64,000 bases of DNA from a bacterium (GTDB taxonomy: Bacteria > Bdellovibrionota > UBA1018), in NCBI GenBank assembly GCA_019751945.1, contig JAIEMT010000009.1:1-64000 (forward strand), given 5' to 3'. The position numbers were made by a program, and so were the translations under genes. The notes under the pieces are model-generated. The model was not told where the DNA came from. It saw only the letters and a program-made list of their open reading frames with translations, and ran no database searches. Position 1 is the stretch's first letter; every line of letters starts with the position of its first letter. This document shows positions 50,482 to 59,276 of this stretch, one piece after another.

Positions 50482-51404
50482 TTCGCACTCCGGCTTGGCT
50501 TTCAGATCTCTTGGCTGATTCAGCCATCACCGACATTTGCATCAACGGGGAAAACCAGGTGTTCGTCGATCGAGGCCTAGGCTTGGAAGGTTTGGGACCG
50601 ACTCCATGGAAAGAGGACGAAATCAAAACCTGGGTGGTCGAGGCACTTTCGGAAGCGGGTAAATCTTGGGACGCTCGTAACCCGTTTGCAGACGCGAGTT
50701 TGAGATCGGGGCATCGACTTCACGTCTGCTTTCCCCCACTGGCTTCTCACGGCACTTTGATTTCACTCCGCCGCCTGGCTCAGAAAAACGGCCCCACCCT
50801 ACAACGTTGGGGGCAGTCTCCCTCGTTTGATTTTCTAGTTCAAGCTGTTCGCCGGGGAGAATCCATCCTGATATCGGGCGCCACCGGGAGTGGAAAGACG
50901 ACTTTGGCCTCGGACCTTCTCAGTTGCGTCCCTCCTCAGGAGCGAATGATTGCCCTAGAAGACACACCCGAACTTCAGCCCCACCATCCCCATTTTCTGA
51001 GTCTGGTATCCCGCCCCCCGAATGCCGACGGGTGCGGGGAAGTGACTTTGCGGACCTTGCTTCGACAAACCCTCCGAATGCGACCCGATCGCATCATCTT
51101 AGGAGAGTGCCGAGGTAGCGAAGTTCTAGACCTCCTGCAGGCTCTGAACACCGGTCATCAAGGGGCGCTCGCCACCCTGCACGCCAATTCCCCTCGAGAT
51201 GCCCTTCGTCGAATCGAGCTCCTCTGTCTGATTTCCTCGGAAGGAAAGCTTGCCCCGTCGGTCATCCGGGAGCTGCTGGCGGTTGGCATTCAATGGTTGG
51301 TGCAAGTCCGCAGAACGGGAGGGGTTCGGGCGATTGAGGAGATCTGGAAGCTGGAAGGGCGGGAAGGCGATACCATCCTTCTCAGACCGATAAATAATAC
51401 ATAA
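50478..51404 (+). CDS. TadA/CpaF-type secretion ATPase
   Basis: Traffic ATPase of the Tad pilus/type IV filament family. About 308 residues from ATG 50478, overlapping the secretin stop by four bases; a longer open frame exists upstream but lies inside the secretin gene. It has the TadA N-terminal pattern LADSAITDICINGENQVFVDR, Walker A ISGATGSGKTT, Asp box ALEDTPELQ, Walker B IILGECRGSEVLDLLQALNTGH and LATLHANSPRDAL. It lacks the extra N-terminal region common in CpaF proteins. Confidence 0.9.
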   Translation: MIRTPAWLSDLLADSAITDICINGENQVFVDRGLGLEGLGPTPWKEDEIKTWVVEALSEAGKSWDARNPFADASLRSGHRLHVCFPPLASHGTLISLRRLAQKNGPTLQRWGQSPSFDFLVQAVRRGESILISGATGSGKTTLASDLLSCVPPQERMIALEDTPELQPHHPHFLSLVSRPPNADGCGEVTLRTLLRQTLRMRPDRIILGECRGSEVLDLLQALNTGHQGALATLHANSPRDALRRIELLCLISSEGKLAPSVIRELLAVGIQWLVQVRRTGGVRAIEEIWKLEGREGDTILLRPINNT

Positions 51405-51432
51405 CTGGCATCAAGACTGATAAAGCTAGGAA

Positions 51433-51861
51433 ATGGCTTTCTGGTTCTTGGGCATCTTTTATATCGTGGCTTCGCTCTTTGCCTTCTTCTTTCCCAATGA
51501 ACTTTGCTTTGCCCTGAGCTACGGAGTGCGATTCTTTCCGAGCTTCATTCCCCTGCCAGACGGCGGTGCTGACAAATTTTGGTCCATTTTTGCGGCTGCA
51601 GGAGCCATGCTTCTGGCGAGCCTGAGTTTTCTCTCAGCCACCCAACCCAAAAATACGACCTACACCTTGATTCATCTCTTTGCTAAAATCATTGTCGTGG
51701 CTGGATTTTTACACCTCTATCTAGACGAAAAGCAGTACCTCGCTTACTTGCTCGTCACGCTCATCGAATCTGCGATCGCGATTTTTCTCACCGTACACTT
51801 ACTCATGACTGCAGCCTGGCACGCACAGACCAAACTGCGTGCCAGAGGAGGAAGCACCTAG
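51433..51861 (+). CDS. Four-helix membrane protein of unknown function
   Basis: 142 residues with four predicted transmembrane helices (WFLGIFYIVASLFAFFF, WSIFAAAGAMLLASLSF, LIHLFAKIIVVAGFLHLY, LLVTLIESAIAIFLTVHLL). It begins 28 bases past the TadA gene and shares its stop with the GTG of the next gene. No family recognised; not an obvious Tad component. Confidence 0.7.
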   Translation: MAFWFLGIFYIVASLFAFFFPNELCFALSYGVRFFPSFIPLPDGGADKFWSIFAAAGAMLLASLSFLSATQPKNTTYTLIHLFAKIIVVAGFLHLYLDEKQYLAYLLVTLIESAIAIFLTVHLLMTAAWHAQTKLRARGGST

Positions 51862-52883
51862 TGGACACCTCTATCTGGGACTCGCAGATCAAGAACATCA
51901 ATTCCGGCAAGGGTTACCAAGAGGTTTGGTACCTCACCATGATGGACCCGAAGAGTTTGCGCGCACTCACGCTCCGATTTTCAATTCTTTCCAGTCACAA
52001 CGGATTTCGAAAAATAGCTGAGACCTGGGCCATTTACTTCGAACGCACCAAAGAAAAAGAAATGGTGAAGTCGGCGGTGAAACAAACTTTCGACATCCGA
52101 GAGTTCAGTTCCACGCCTACCGACGGCGGAGCGATTATTAAAATCGCAAACAGCTTTGTATCGCCCACCGAAACTCGTGGAAAAATTCAATCCAAGGGGC
52201 AGGGTGTGAGTTGGGATTTGAAGATCGACCAGAGCGGCGCATTTCGCTTCAATGCCGTTCCAGAACTTTTGCAAAATCATCCGAAGCTTTTTCAACACAC
52301 GACCCTGAAATCTTACGAAGCCTTGAAGTTCAGTGGGACTTCTGAAATCGGTGGAGAGAAACAGGAATGGAAAGATGTTCCCGGTGTTCTCACCCATTCC
52401 GCTGGAACGCGATCGGGCGAATCTTGGGTCTGGGCTCATTGCAATACGTTCGTCAACGAACAGAACCAACCGGTGCCGTTTGTATTCGAGGGTTGGGAAG
52501 GCAAGCGCAAGCTTGGGCCTCTGCTCAGTCCCCGAGTTTCGTCGCTCTACTTCGTTTACCAAAATCAGGAGTATAAATTTAAATCCCTCTGGGACAACTT
52601 CAAGAGCCGATCGAAGTCTTCGCTCACGGAGTGGGAATTCCAAGTCGAAAAGGATGACCTCCTCTTCAAAGGGAGTGCGAAGTCCGAGTTAAAGGATTTT
52701 GCGGGACTCACTTACGAAGATACGGATGGTTCCCTGGTCTACTGCGCTCATTCAAAACTTTCAGACATCACGATCACCGTTTATCGCCGCGGAAAGCTCG
52801 AGTGTACTTTAAAGAGTGCCGGGACCGCTGCCCTCGAGTTCGCCGACCGGAAGAAGAATCCTTACGTTGCACTGCTGGTTTAA
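51861..52883 (+). CDS. Tocopherol-cyclase/AttH-like soluble protein (tentative)
   Basis: 340 residues starting at GTG 51861, one base overlapping the TAG of the membrane protein gene. It is beta-rich without a signal peptide. The segment THSAGTRSGESWVWAHCNTFVN resembles from memory the motif HS...G..WGW.H in tocopherol cyclase/AttH-like proteins, and there is a repeated FEGWEGKRKLGPLLSP-type strand pattern. The assignment is weak. Coupled to the four-helix gene, so the two may act together. Confidence 0.55.
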   Translation: MDTSIWDSQIKNINSGKGYQEVWYLTMMDPKSLRALTLRFSILSSHNGFRKIAETWAIYFERTKEKEMVKSAVKQTFDIREFSSTPTDGGAIIKIANSFVSPTETRGKIQSKGQGVSWDLKIDQSGAFRFNAVPELLQNHPKLFQHTTLKSYEALKFSGTSEIGGEKQEWKDVPGVLTHSAGTRSGESWVWAHCNTFVNEQNQPVPFVFEGWEGKRKLGPLLSPRVSSLYFVYQNQEYKFKSLWDNFKSRSKSSLTEWEFQVEKDDLLFKGSAKSELKDFAGLTYEDTDGSLVYCAHSKLSDITITVYRRGKLECTLKSAGTAALEFADRKKNPYVALLV

Positions 52884-53004
52884 ATTCAAACGGCGGAATG
52901 GGATCGAGTAACTTCGCAGCTCCCTCGGGAAAATCCCAAGCCTTCCCCCCAATAATCACCGAAAAGAATATTCCCCAGATCAGCCACTTAAAGACGAAAC
53001 GCAT
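52774..53004 (-). CDS. Possible small exported protein at the end of the TadB/C gene
   Basis: 76 residues starting at ATG 53004 inside the TadB/C gene (17-nt overlap), with AGGAG six bases ahead. The N-terminus (RFVFKWLIWGIFFSVIIGGKAW) looks like a signal peptide, followed by a Pro-rich and then basic tail. Its 3' part overlaps the end of the plus-strand gene at 52883 in antisense. It could be a small Tad accessory protein or pilin-like product, or a chance ORF. Confidence 0.4.
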   Translation of the reverse strand: MRFVFKWLIWGIFFSVIIGGKAWDFPEGAAKLLDPIPPFEFKPAVQRKDSSSGRRTRGQRSRHSLKYTRAFRGDKR

Positions 53005-53995
53005 CGGCTGCTCCTAAAAACAGTCCGGAAGCAAGCAATCCCAAAATCGGAGGTGCCACGCAAAGAAAGAGTGGCTTCAACGCCCGCGTTGCGAGCATGG
53101 AAAGCTCCTGCTCAATTCGGGTACGGACTTCGCTTCTTAGAGCCTGAAGCGCATTCTCCACTCGCTCCGTGCAAGGCTTGCCGTCCATCACGCTGGATTG
53201 AATACACCTTCGAAGATGTGTTCCTGTTTCAGCGATCACTTGAGCCAGCGCATTTTTCTGTACCGGCTGCCCTTCTTCAGATTTCCAAATGGACGAACCC
53301 CATTGCTCCAGCAAATCCGGACAGTGAGATCTTAGGAATTCTCCGGCTTGCACCCAAGCCAGGTCCGGAGGGGTCCCCGCGCGAACGACTGCCAAAAATC
53401 GTTCTCCTGCACACTGAGCACCCAAAATCCAGTTTCGTTGTTCTCCAGATAAACCACCCCAACGCGCGTCTTCAGCAATGGAGATCAACCAAAGTGTCCC
53501 GATCAAAGTCCAAAGCGTGGCCAGTGAACAAACCAAAAACCAAATCAGACTTCGCTCTGCGATTCCCGGCACCAAACCGTAAAGAAAAATTCCAAAAAGA
53601 GGGGCGAGCGCAGCACAGATGAGTGCTTGAGCAAAGGCCTGAGAGGCTTTGGCCTTCGATTCTTGAATTCGCGTCAGATGATTTTCAGCCAGAGCTCGAA
53701 TTCTTCTCAGCGTAGGAAGAATGGCCCCACCCTGCGCCCGCAGCTTTGAAATACTTTCGTGCGCAAGATCTCCCCAAGGAGCCCCGATTTCAGCCAGTGC
53801 ATCCCACTGCTCTTTTCGAGGCACAAGTCCGGCCTCTAACGTTTCTTGATATTCATGAAGCAGGAACACGCACTTCCGGGCCGATTCCCTTTCCTTCTTC
53901 GTTTTAGAATTGAAGAACTTCGAGATTTCGAGTCCAGAGAAGAGACTAGCTAAACCCAGGAGCGCCGCCAGAAACGTAAGAATCCATAAAACCAT
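52988..53995 (-). CDS. TadB/TadC-type (type II secretion F) membrane protein
   Basis: 335 residues; inner-membrane platform protein of the Tad/type II family. One helix at the N-terminus (LWILTFLAALLGLASLFSG), two in the middle (ALICAALAPLFGIFLYGLVP and LIWFLVCSLATLWTLIGTLWLI) and one at the end (LFLCVAPPILGLLASGLFLG), with the helical T2SF part between (LHEYQETLEAGLVPRKEQWDALAEIG). Located on the strand opposite to the secretin and TadA genes, 1.6 kb away. Only one T2SF protein is present in the window, while Tad systems normally have two. Confidence 0.8.
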   Translation of the reverse strand: MVLWILTFLAALLGLASLFSGLEISKFFNSKTKKERESARKCVFLLHEYQETLEAGLVPRKEQWDALAEIGAPWGDLAHESISKLRAQGGAILPTLRRIRALAENHLTRIQESKAKASQAFAQALICAALAPLFGIFLYGLVPGIAERSLIWFLVCSLATLWTLIGTLWLISIAEDARWGGLSGEQRNWILGAQCAGERFLAVVRAGTPPDLAWVQAGEFLRSHCPDLLEQWGSSIWKSEEGQPVQKNALAQVIAETGTHLRRCIQSSVMDGKPCTERVENALQALRSEVRTRIEQELSMLATRALKPLFLCVAPPILGLLASGLFLGAADAFRL

Positions 53996-54031
53996 GCGGG
54001 GGCGAGAGCAAGTTTCGAGCCGGGAAAGAAG

Positions 54032-55483
54032 CTACTTCCAATACTCCGTCATCGGCACCTCACCGCCCACGGTGAGTTCGGGAATGCGTAAAGTGGGCTG
54101 AGCATCAGTGACCGGAGCGCCTTGGCCGTCTTTACCGCAAGTGCCGGTGTCGAAGTAACCGAGGTCGGTGCCGACGCGATCGACGATCGACAAAACCTTC
54201 GGACCATTGCCAACCAGTGTGGCGCCACGAATAGCAGAGCCAAGCTTTCCGTTTTCAATCAGATAGCCCTCGGTCACTGCAAAAACAAAATCACCCGTGA
54301 CGGTGTTCACTTGTCCACCGCCCATGGCCTTTACGAAAATTCCCTTCGACGTATCTTTCAAAATCGCAGCGGGGTCGTCTTTGCCGGCAGCGATGTAAGT
54401 ATTCGTCATGCGAACGATGGGCTTACTCCGAAAAGTTTCACGACGACCATTCCCGGTGGAAGGCATGTCAAACTTCATCGCCGACAGACGGTCGACCATG
54501 TAGCCTTTCAACACCCCATTTTCGATCAGCACATTTTTCTGGGAGGGCGTGCCTTCATCATCGAACGAATAACTACCGCGCTTGCCCGGCATGGTGCCGT
54601 CATCCAAAACCGTAATCAATGGAGATGCTACCAACTGACCCTTTTTCTCGGCGTAAACAGAAAGACCGTTGCAAGCGAGATCCGCTTCCAAGCCATGGCC
54701 GACGGCCTCATGAATCATCGTACCACCAGCATCCGCAGCGAGAACCACGGGCATAGTTCCAGCCGGAGCCGCCTTTGCCTGAAGCAACACTTTTGTTCTT
54801 CGGGCAGCCTCGGCACCAATTTCTTCGGGCGTAGTCTCATCAAAAAACTCTGCACCGACATAACCCCCGTCGCTCTCATGACTCATTTGCACGCGACCTT
54901 CTTTTTCGCCCACGACTTGCACGTACATCTGCAAATAGGTTTTAGAATCCCGCGCCATTAAACCATCGCTGTTGACGATGAAAATTTTTCGTAAAGTATC
55001 TAAGACCACCGAAGTGACTTGTCGTGCCTCTGGCAACTCTGCACGAGCAGCAGCATCGCCCCGCTTCGCCCACTCAATTTTTGCGGCAAGAGGAACTTCC
55101 CGCGGCGATTTCTTAATTCGATAGGAAGCAATGTCTGAAACCGGTTGCTTCGACTCTCTCCAATCATACTTGCGAGACACCTTTTTCTGAGAAGCACCTT
55201 GAGCAGCCGCAGATAAAGTTTCCGCCAGATCCAACAACGCTTTGTCGGTCAGAACCGTGGTGTAGCCATAGATGGATTTCCCATCGAAAAGAATTCTCAA
55301 ACCTGCGCCGCGATCGGTACCTTGAATCACGGTATCCAACTTCTGGCCTTCGTAAATCACCCGCGTGGACTGGGTTTCTTCAAAATAGATTTCTGCGAAG
55401 TCCCCACCATTACGCAGTGCTGCATTTAGAATTTTTTCGTAATTCAGATCTGGCTTAAACTCGGACGGGGCTCGGGAGCTCAT
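54032..55483 (-). CDS. tldD: Metalloprotease TldD
   Basis: TldD forms a heterodimeric zinc protease with TldE/PmbA that trims peptide modifications and proteins. 483 residues with the zinc-binding motif HEAVGHGLEAD (HExxxH) and the C-terminal GGxGQVNxxTG-type block (KAMGGGQVNTVTGDFVFAV), and a DDEGTPSQKNVLI segment typical of the family. Its start overlaps the DUF4911-like gene by 29 nt. TldE is not in the window. Confidence 0.95.
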   Translation of the reverse strand: MSSRAPSEFKPDLNYEKILNAALRNGGDFAEIYFEETQSTRVIYEGQKLDTVIQGTDRGAGLRILFDGKSIYGYTTVLTDKALLDLAETLSAAAQGASQKKVSRKYDWRESKQPVSDIASYRIKKSPREVPLAAKIEWAKRGDAAARAELPEARQVTSVVLDTLRKIFIVNSDGLMARDSKTYLQMYVQVVGEKEGRVQMSHESDGGYVGAEFFDETTPEEIGAEAARRTKVLLQAKAAPAGTMPVVLAADAGGTMIHEAVGHGLEADLACNGLSVYAEKKGQLVASPLITVLDDGTMPGKRGSYSFDDEGTPSQKNVLIENGVLKGYMVDRLSAMKFDMPSTGNGRRETFRSKPIVRMTNTYIAAGKDDPAAILKDTSKGIFVKAMGGGQVNTVTGDFVFAVTEGYLIENGKLGSAIRGATLVGNGPKVLSIVDRVGTDLGYFDTGTCGKDGQGAPVTDAQPTLRIPELTVGGEVPMTEYWK

Positions 55484-55697
55484 AGATCAAATCTCCTAGT
55501 TCACTGAGAACGCGTATCAATTCTTCCTTGAAATCCAGAGGGACGGTCAGCTCTAAGTCTCGGTGCGGAGTACCCACCTGGTAGTCCACAGTAGAATAGC
55601 TCACTATTCCTTCGTGTGACTCCAAAATACAGTACACGAAGGCAGAATCTTCTTTTTTAACGCGAATCAGCATCTGTTCGATTTGCATCGGTTTCAT
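55455..55697 (-). CDS. Small DUF4911-like protein
   Basis: About 80 residues from ATG 55697 (TTG at 55721 is the longest start). It matches the pattern of DUF4911 proteins, from memory: IRVKKEDSAFVYCILESHEGIVSYSTVDYQ then LELTVPLDFKEELIRVLSELGDLI. Function unknown. It overlaps tldD by 29 nt, so it is cotranscribed and may help or regulate it. Confidence 0.65.
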   Translation of the reverse strand: MKPMQIEQMLIRVKKEDSAFVYCILESHEGIVSYSTVDYQVGTPHRDLELTVPLDFKEELIRVLSELGDLIYELPSPVRV

Positions 55698-55742
55698 CTG
55701 TTTTCTTGCCGAAATGGACAACTCTGCTTATCCTTAAATGAT

Positions 55743-56555
55743 ATGAAGTCCCAACATCTTTATTACCTGACGTTTTTATTTTTAGTGGGGTGCGGCACTG
55801 CCGAAAAGAACCCCAACAAACTGGATGAACCCCGGTCCAATAATTCGGAACTCAACGAGATGCGAGCGCTGGTCTCGAGCCTAAAATCTCGGGTGGAATC
55901 GTTAGAAGTCCGACTCGATGGAAACAAAGACTCTAAGGACTCTAAAGACACTTCAAAAATTTCAGCGGCTCAGGCCGTGCGCGTCGCTCCTCCGGTGAGC
56001 GATCAAGCGGGCACTCCCGTCGAACCCAAACCCATCCCTACCGATGCAGAGCCTGGCTTTGTGAACGACGCTGCTGTCTTGGCTTACCGCCAGGCGCTCA
56101 TCCTTTATACAGCTCAGAAATATCCAGAATCGGCACTGGGGTTCTCAGGGTTTCTGGATAACTACCCGGACCACGCGCTAGCAGGCTCAGCTCAATTCTA
56201 TGTGGGCGAGTCCTATTTTAAACAAAGAGACTATAAGCGAGCCATCACGGAATATCGCCACGTCCTTACTTCTTACGATCGCAGCCCTCATGTAGCTGAT
56301 GCGCTTCATCAGCTTTCGTCTGCAGAAGCCCTGATGGGAAATGCGGAAGAGAGTCAGAAGCAAAAACAATTACTCAGTCGCCTCTTTCCGCAGTCTCCAG
56401 CTGCTGCCGATGCCGCAGCAGTGACTGCGTCTCCAGAGTTTAAACCTGAGCCTAAACGAGAACCCGATCCGGTTCCGCAAATCGAAACCACCAAGCCGCA
56501 AAAAAGTTTGGGTGTAGATGAACCGCCAGCCACGGCTCCATTGGGGGGCACCTAA
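55743..56555 (+). CDS. CpoB/YbgF-like TPR lipoprotein
   Basis: About 270 residues from ATG 55743. Lipobox FLVGC follows the short signal (YYLTFLF), then a coiled coil (LVSSLKSRVESLEVRLDG), a Lys-Asp-Ser repeat linker, TPRs from about 130-215 (AYRQALILYTAQKYPESALGF, ALAGSAQFYVGESYFKQRDYKRAI, VADALHQLSSAEALMGN) and a Pro-rich tail. This is the plan of CpoB, which connects Tol-Pal and peptidoglycan synthesis, here as a lipoprotein. The neighbouring gene also binds the wall (LysM), which supports an envelope role. Confidence 0.75.
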   Translation: MKSQHLYYLTFLFLVGCGTAEKNPNKLDEPRSNNSELNEMRALVSSLKSRVESLEVRLDGNKDSKDSKDTSKISAAQAVRVAPPVSDQAGTPVEPKPIPTDAEPGFVNDAAVLAYRQALILYTAQKYPESALGFSGFLDNYPDHALAGSAQFYVGESYFKQRDYKRAITEYRHVLTSYDRSPHVADALHQLSSAEALMGNAEESQKQKQLLSRLFPQSPAAADAAAVTASPEFKPEPKREPDPVPQIETTKPQKSLGVDEPPATAPLGGT

Positions 56556-56558
56556 GAA

Positions 56559-58274
56559 ATGAAGGCAGCGCGAGCTGGGCAGGTGACTTCTTCTCTTGTA
56601 GTCATCTGGATCAGCTCCTGGGCTGTTGCTGCTCCGTCGTATTCGAACGGAATGAACGAAGAAGAAACCGCGCGAGTCTCAAAACTGCTGAGACCCATTC
56701 CGGATGAAGAGTGGAATCAAATCGCGGGCCCTCGGACTTCGGAAACTTACGAAGTCACCAAAGGCGATACACTTTCAGATGTTTCTAAACGCATGTTTGG
56801 AGATCCCAAGTATTGGCCGAAAATTTGGGCCCTCAACAATTCGGGAATCACAAACCCGCATCGCATTGAACCGCATAATCACATCGCCTTCATGCCTGGG
56901 TCAGGAAACTCTCTTCCTTCGGTTGCTATTCAAAAAACGAACGGGACCTACATCGCTGCAAATACCGCTAATCAGAACAATAACTCAGTCAATCCTGCTC
57001 GCGGTGCGTACCAACCCCCCGAGGCTCAGGATTTTTATAAGGGTGGAGTCATTCCACGTACTCCGGGTCGTTCTCAAGAATGGCGCCGTCTTAATCGCCA
57101 GAAATGGGAATCGGTTGATATTCAACTTCCTCCCGATGTAGACCCTCAAGGATTCTCTAAAAATAATAAGATTATTTTTAAACTACACACCGGCTTTGAC
57201 CTTCAAGCCATTGCAACCACCTCGTCGCTTCAGTCTATTGGAAAAGTAGTAGGCTCGCGAAGCAATGCGTTCGAACTGGGCGGCGGAGATCTGATCTACA
57301 TCGAACCCAGCGGCAACGGCGAGGTCCCGCTGGAAACCGAAAAGACCTATTTGATGGTTACGGAAGACCAATCCATTACTGGCTCTGTCACGGGCAGAAC
57401 TGGCCACGGTTATGCCGTCTACGGACGTGTTCGGCTCATTGCTGAACGCGACGGTTTGTTCCTCGGTTTCATTACCAATGCTCGCCATCCCATTTCTCGC
57501 GGAGTGGCGCTCATTCCGGACATCCCCAAGATTCAGAACGTCGCACCAGTCCCTGGCCCGAGTCCCATCGAAGCCAGCATGATTGTCAATGTGACGGAAA
57601 CCAAAACTACCGTTTTCGCTCAGTTTGATACGGTCTACATTGACCGTGGATCTGAAGATGGCATTCAGCCTGGAATGGTTTTCCGTGCCTACAATTATAA
57701 AGATCCCAACACAGATAAAACAGTTACGAGTGCAAACTTCTTGGTGGAAGGCGACTTCTTAGTCGTCAATGTCACCCCAGAGTTTTCAACGGGCATCATG
57801 ATTTCAGGTCGGGGACACCTTGAAACGCAAACGAAGGCTGTGTTGCTCACCGATGTTTCATCGATCTCGGCACGCCTCGGTGTTCAGAACCGCACGGCGG
57901 ACGAGCTCAAAAGAAACACCGAACTCGACCAGCTGGATAAGAATAGCCCCGATCAGCTGAGCCCCGATGAAGAGCGCGAGCTCCTTCAGCTAGAGAAATG
58001 GGATGATACGAGCCCTGAAAAAACTCCGTTCTCACCCGATGAAGCGCTTCCCGAAGCGCCCATCGAAGGCGCTGGCCCCGAGACCACTCCGCTTCCGGAC
58101 TCTCCGTCAGATATTCCCGTAGAAGGTGGAGAAGTTCCCGTCACGGGTGATGAAATTCCGTTGGAAGGAGGCGAAATTCCCGCACCTCCCACGGAGGGTG
58201 AAGTCCCCATGACTCCCGCTCCGGATGCCGGTGCACTTCCGGTGGAAGACCTCCCGATCGAAACCGCGCCTTAA
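56559..58274 (+). CDS. LysM-domain exported protein with acidic tail
   Basis: 571 residues. Signal peptide (SSLVVIWISSWAVAAPS), then one LysM domain at about 60-115 (YEVTKGDTLSDVSKRMFGDPKYWPKIWALN) for peptidoglycan binding, a long beta-rich middle with two related segments (KNNKIIFKLHTGFDLQA, TVYIDRGSEDGIQPGMVFRAY) and a C-terminal 80 residues of Glu/Pro/Gly repeats (EGGEVPVTGDEIPLEGGEI). Three bases behind the CpoB-like gene and four before dprA, in one transcript. Role in envelope maintenance is inferred. Confidence 0.82.
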   Translation: MKAARAGQVTSSLVVIWISSWAVAAPSYSNGMNEEETARVSKLLRPIPDEEWNQIAGPRTSETYEVTKGDTLSDVSKRMFGDPKYWPKIWALNNSGITNPHRIEPHNHIAFMPGSGNSLPSVAIQKTNGTYIAANTANQNNNSVNPARGAYQPPEAQDFYKGGVIPRTPGRSQEWRRLNRQKWESVDIQLPPDVDPQGFSKNNKIIFKLHTGFDLQAIATTSSLQSIGKVVGSRSNAFELGGGDLIYIEPSGNGEVPLETEKTYLMVTEDQSITGSVTGRTGHGYAVYGRVRLIAERDGLFLGFITNARHPISRGVALIPDIPKIQNVAPVPGPSPIEASMIVNVTETKTTVFAQFDTVYIDRGSEDGIQPGMVFRAYNYKDPNTDKTVTSANFLVEGDFLVVNVTPEFSTGIMISGRGHLETQTKAVLLTDVSSISARLGVQNRTADELKRNTELDQLDKNSPDQLSPDEERELLQLEKWDDTSPEKTPFSPDEALPEAPIEGAGPETTPLPDSPSDIPVEGGEVPVTGDEIPLEGGEIPAPPTEGEVPMTPAPDAGALPVEDLPIETAP

Positions 58275-58307
58275 TTCTTGGCAGAGGTTTTGCAAATCTC
58301 CGCCCCC

Positions 58308-59243
58308 ATGATTCTTTCTGCTGAAAACACCCCCGTCGACCTTTGGAACTTTCACAAAGACCTCCCCGAGTTTGTCGAAGCCATCGGTGAAGAAGAAAAA
58401 ATTTTAGAAATCTTTTCACGACTGCCTTCGCGAGGCTTAGCAGTGGTTGGAACTCGCACGCCCCAACTCCGCTCCATCAACCTTGTTCAAAAAGCGATTC
58501 GAGCTCTTCGGGGTACAGATTTCGTCATCTTGTCCGGATTTGCTCGAGGAATTGATCGTGTCGCGCATGAAACAGCGCTAGAAGCGGGCCTTTCTACCGT
58601 TGCTATTTTGGGCTGCGGAGTTGACGTGATCTACCCTGAAGAACATCGGCAATTAAAAGAAGACATCCTAAAAAATGGCGGCGCATTGGTTTCGGAGTTT
58701 CCTGGCGAAGAGATCCCCTACCCGGGAAACTTTCTTCAACGCAACCGTCTCATTGCGGGTTGGTCTCAAGCGACTTGGATCGTAGAAGCCCCCCATCGGT
58801 CGGGAGCCATGAATACCGCAAAATGGGCAAACGAATTTCATCGAAAGCTTTTTGCCACCCCATGTTATCCAGGCGACCCTGCCTTTGCTGGCAATCAAAG
58901 ATTGATCGACCGAGAGCATGCCGAGAACTTTTGGAATGTTTCGAGTCTTGGATCTCAATGGTTGGAATTAGCGACGCACGACCTACAGAAGAAAAATGAC
59001 GCGAACACCTCTTCTGCCGCTCTACGAGCCCCGCGAACAAAGGATGAACAAGTTCTCTTGAGAAAGATTCGATTGCTTCGCGCCGAACATTCTTCGGTCT
59101 TTCCTCAAGATCTTTTGGAATGGGCGATGTCGTTGGGATGGCCTCCGCATCGCTACTTTGAAACACTCAATCATCTGCTTCAACAGGGCGCCTTGATTGA
59201 GAAAAACGGTCTACTCTTGAAAAGTGAAGTCGATTCCGACTAG
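58308..59243 (+). CDS. dprA: DNA processing protein DprA
   Basis: Loads RecA on incoming single-stranded DNA during natural transformation. About 311 residues from ATG 58308 (a TTG at 58278 is a longer option, with no clear ribosome-binding site for either). The Rossmann-like core is clear: LAVVGTRTPQLRS, ILSGFARGIDRVAHETALEAG, TVAILGCGVDVIYPEEHR, GALVSEFPGE, FLQRNRLIAGWSQATWIVEAPHRSGAMNTA (in part) and a C-terminal winged-helix-like tail. Confidence 0.93.
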   Translation: MILSAENTPVDLWNFHKDLPEFVEAIGEEEKILEIFSRLPSRGLAVVGTRTPQLRSINLVQKAIRALRGTDFVILSGFARGIDRVAHETALEAGLSTVAILGCGVDVIYPEEHRQLKEDILKNGGALVSEFPGEEIPYPGNFLQRNRLIAGWSQATWIVEAPHRSGAMNTAKWANEFHRKLFATPCYPGDPAFAGNQRLIDREHAENFWNVSSLGSQWLELATHDLQKKNDANTSSAALRAPRTKDEQVLLRKIRLLRAEHSSVFPQDLLEWAMSLGWPPHRYFETLNHLLQQGALIEKNGLLLKSEVDSD

Positions 59244-59276
59244 TGTAAGGTATTAAATGAGGAGTCACACCGAATC

